Positions 52,279 to 53,839 of a DNA stretch of 53,839 nucleotides are shown piece after piece. The translations under genes were made by a program, and so were the position numbers. The notes beneath the pieces are model-generated. The model was given only the letters and a program-made list of their open reading frames with translations, was not told the origin of the DNA and made no database searches. How positions within the stretch are numbered: position 1 is the stretch's first letter; each line of letters starts with the position of its first letter. The DNA lies in assembly GCA_001604215.1 (NCBI GenBank), contig LVAX01000020.1, forward strand, positions 1 to 53,839. The letters are read 5' to 3'. Origin of the DNA: Clostridiales bacterium Firm_18. Lineage in GTDB: Bacteria > Bacillota > Clostridia > Monoglobales > Firm-18.

Positions 52279-53421
52279 TTATGTTCCTTCACGCAAAATA
52301 TCAAGGTAGGCAGCATATGAAAAAGTCCTGTTTCTCTGATCACCGGAGCTTTGCGTCAGGATACCTATTTCGCATAAACGCCTGACGGATTCGGATATGG
52401 TCTTGAATGTTGTGTCAAGCGCGGTCGCTGTCTTTTGTATTTCAATGATTGGATTTTCTTCAAGATAAGCAAATAGGCGAAGGGCTGTTTTGGCAGCACG
52501 CCCCATGCTGCTGATAGCGGTAATATTTTTATCATGGAGCGCTATCAGTTTATCAATTGTTATTGTTGCGTCTTCAGCGGATTCGTATAGAGCCTGCAGA
52601 AAAAACTTTATCCACTGCTCATAATTTCCGCTCCTGCGCACCTCGCTCATGCGGTCGTAATATTCAATACGGTTCTTTTTCAGAAAATACGAAATATACA
52701 ATGCCGGAGTGGTCAATACACCTTTTTCCATCAGATATAACGTAATAAGCAATCTCCCGATACGTCCGTTGCCATCTAAAAAGGGATGGATGGTTTCAAA
52801 CTGATAATGAATCAAACCGGCACGGATCAGTACATCAAGCTCGTCGTCATTGTTGATATACTTTTCTAAGTCAGACATGGCTATTATCATGTCTTCCGGT
52901 GCAGGAGGTATGAATCTGGCATTTTGCAGTGTGCTGCCCTGTCCTCCAATCCAGTTTTGAGAACGGCGGAATTCCCCGGGGTTATTCTCCTGTCCGCGAA
53001 CACCCTCCATTAACACTTCGTGTGCTTCTTTAAGCAGACGATTGCACAATGGCAATTCTTTCAGCCTTGCAATAGCTGTCTCTGTCGCTTTGATGTAATT
53101 GATAACATCTGCGACATTCCGGTTGGCATTTTCATCGCTTTGCGGATCAAGCACATCCTCCAGTGTGGCCTGCGTTCCTTCTATTTGAGATGACATCAAC
53201 GCTTCCTTCCGGACATACATTGATATAAATAAATTTACATTAGGAATCCGAGTAGCAATACCTTCTAATAAAGCGAGTTGTTTATTAGCTTTTACCAACA
53301 ACTCTACAGTTTCGCTATCCAGGTCAATAGGTGGGGTCGGCGGCAATGACGATGGCGTGAAGGATTTATATGCCGCAGCACCCGATAAGTTTGTTTTCAG
53401 TTTTCCGGCTCTGTTCATCAT
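52279..53421 (-). CDS. Fic-domain AMP-transferase
   Basis: 380 residues. N-terminal helices include SSQIEGTQAT near residue 77, which fits the S/T-xxx-E-G/N inhibitory motif of self-inhibited Fic proteins. The catalytic loop HPFLDGNGRIGRLL is near residue 205, complete. A C-terminal winged helix follows (IIEIQKTATALDTTFKTISE). It is expected to transfer AMP to hydroxyl groups of target proteins. AAAGGAGGTAGC precedes the ATG, and a perfect promoter lies upstream. Confidence 0.93.
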   Translation of the reverse strand: MMNRAGKLKTNLSGAAAYKSFTPSSLPPTPPIDLDSETVELLVKANKQLALLEGIATRIPNVNLFISMYVRKEALMSSQIEGTQATLEDVLDPQSDENANRNVADVINYIKATETAIARLKELPLCNRLLKEAHEVLMEGVRGQENNPGEFRRSQNWIGGQGSTLQNARFIPPAPEDMIIAMSDLEKYINNDDELDVLIRAGLIHYQFETIHPFLDGNGRIGRLLITLYLMEKGVLTTPALYISYFLKKNRIEYYDRMSEVRRSGNYEQWIKFFLQALYESAEDATITIDKLIALHDKNITAISSMGRAAKTALRLFAYLEENPIIEIQKTATALDTTFKTISESVRRLCEIGILTQSSGDQRNRTFSYAAYLDILREGT

Positions 53422-53461
53422 ATAGGTGCTACCTCCTTTGCAAAAGATAATTACAGGGGAT

Positions 53462-53490
53462 ATTATAACACCGTTATTTTACTTTGTCAA
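53462..53490 (-). promoter_or_regulatory. Consensus promoter of the fic gene
   Basis: TTGACA (53490-53485), 17-nt spacer, TATAAT (53467-53462) on the minus strand, both perfect, 41 nt before the ATG. Confidence 0.8.
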
Positions 53491-53679
53491 ATAAAACTAA
53501 AATAAAATAAAGTATTTATAGTCCTATAGTTGCAAAGGTACCTGTGTCAACAGTAGCGTGGAATAAATGCGATAAATTTGCATCAAAAAATGTCGATGTT
53601 TATTTAATAGCAACAAAAACATAAAAATTATTGTGTGTTATAAATTATTATGATATCCCATATTTGACACTTGGAAGAC
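53491..53679. other. AT-rich intergenic stretch
   Basis: Between the fic promoter and the terminator at 53680 I see no gene and no convincing RNA; the base composition is very AT-rich. Confidence 0.5.
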
Positions 53680-53724
53680 AAAAAAATCCTGTGGGCCCTT
53701 GCCATAAAAGGGTTTGCAGGATTT
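53680..53724 (-). terminator. Intrinsic terminator of the gene at the right edge
   Basis: Read on the minus strand, AAATCCTG and CAGGATTT form the base of a stem with an inner CCCTT/AAGGG pairing, followed by a T-run (CAGGATTTTTTTG). Confidence 0.75.
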
Positions 53725-53754
53725 CTTGCTGGTGCTGAAAGTGCGTAATGTTTT

Positions 53755-53838
53755 TTATTTTTTCGTATCTTTTAAAATTTTTTTCATCATACTGTTATTT
53801 ATAATTTGATAATCAGTGCGAAAGCCGAAGGCTTCATG
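53755..53838 (-). CDS. C-terminal end of an unknown protein (partial)
   Basis: A minus-strand frame entering from the right edge reads HEAFGFRTDYQIINNS, then MMKKILKDTKK and TAA (53757-53755). It is supported by the intrinsic terminator 30 nt downstream. Family not recognised. Confidence 0.45.
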   Translation of the reverse strand, partial: HEAFGFRTDYQIINNSMMKKILKDTKK

Positions 53839-53839
53839 T

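Overview
The window looks like the chromosome of an anaerobic, low-to-moderate GC Firmicute of the Clostridia type. The evidence is the gene content and order: a pyr operon behind a PyrR attenuator, an efp - acidic zinc-ribbon protein - lspA - rluD block, yqeG joined to aroE, a stalk-domain secreted protein, strong AGGAGG ribosome sites and consensus sigma-A promoters. I cannot name a species.

Layout. 1-2284: end of an unknown gene and a secreted protein with copper-amine-oxidase-like stalk repeats. 2553-8486: a glycan-degradation cluster (GH20-like hexosaminidase, AraC regulator, GH38 alpha-mannosidase). 8700-21982: one long minus-strand operon, pyrR-B-C-F-carA-carB-pyrK-pyrD-histidine phosphatase-pyrE, probably running on into radC, a DUF3343 gene and a cysteine desulfurase. 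It encodes every step of de novo UMP synthesis and starts at a consensus promoter followed by a PyrR-binding hairpin and attenuator. 21972-28186: two minus-strand housekeeping operons. The first is a yqeG-aroE fusion, a TIM-barrel gene, aroQ and pepP, joined by 4-nt overlaps. The second is efp, a zinc-ribbon protein, lspA and rluD. 28206-30213: a phage-like regulator, a repeat-rich intergenic region with two facing promoters whose spacers are inverted repeats, an XRE regulator, a candidate small RNA and tRNA-Pro(CGG).

30179-51208 is an AT-rich accessory island bounded by 35-nt imperfect direct repeats. Its core (31404-44831) is a single plus-strand operon: an excisionase-type HTH protein, a DndC-like PAPS-reductase-family protein, a DUF4007 protein, a large BrxC/PglY-like P-loop ATPase, a cysteine desulfurase, an EcsC-like membrane protein, a phospholipase-D/DEAH helicase, a 55-residue protein, a DndD-like SMC ATPase and a 168-residue unknown protein. 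I read this as a DNA-phosphorothioation-type defence system. It resembles parts of Dnd, of the archaeal DndCDEA-PbeABCD arrangement and of BREX type 4, but matches none of them fully. DndB, DndFGH, PglX, PglZ and BrxL are absent and no convincing DndE is seen. Next come a WYL regulator, a GmrSD-type DUF262/DUF1524 nuclease and a membrane module similar to Bacillus YdjI/YdjG. A divergent XRE repressor gene lies upstream.

The island is flanked by two pieces of large serine recombinases: a C-terminal part at 30.2-30.7 kb and an N-terminal part at 51.6-51.7 kb cut by an IS1182-like remnant. Both are on the minus strand and in the order expected of one interrupted gene. 51819-53839: an XRE regulator, a Fic AMP-transferase gene with a perfect promoter, and the end of a gene running off the right edge.
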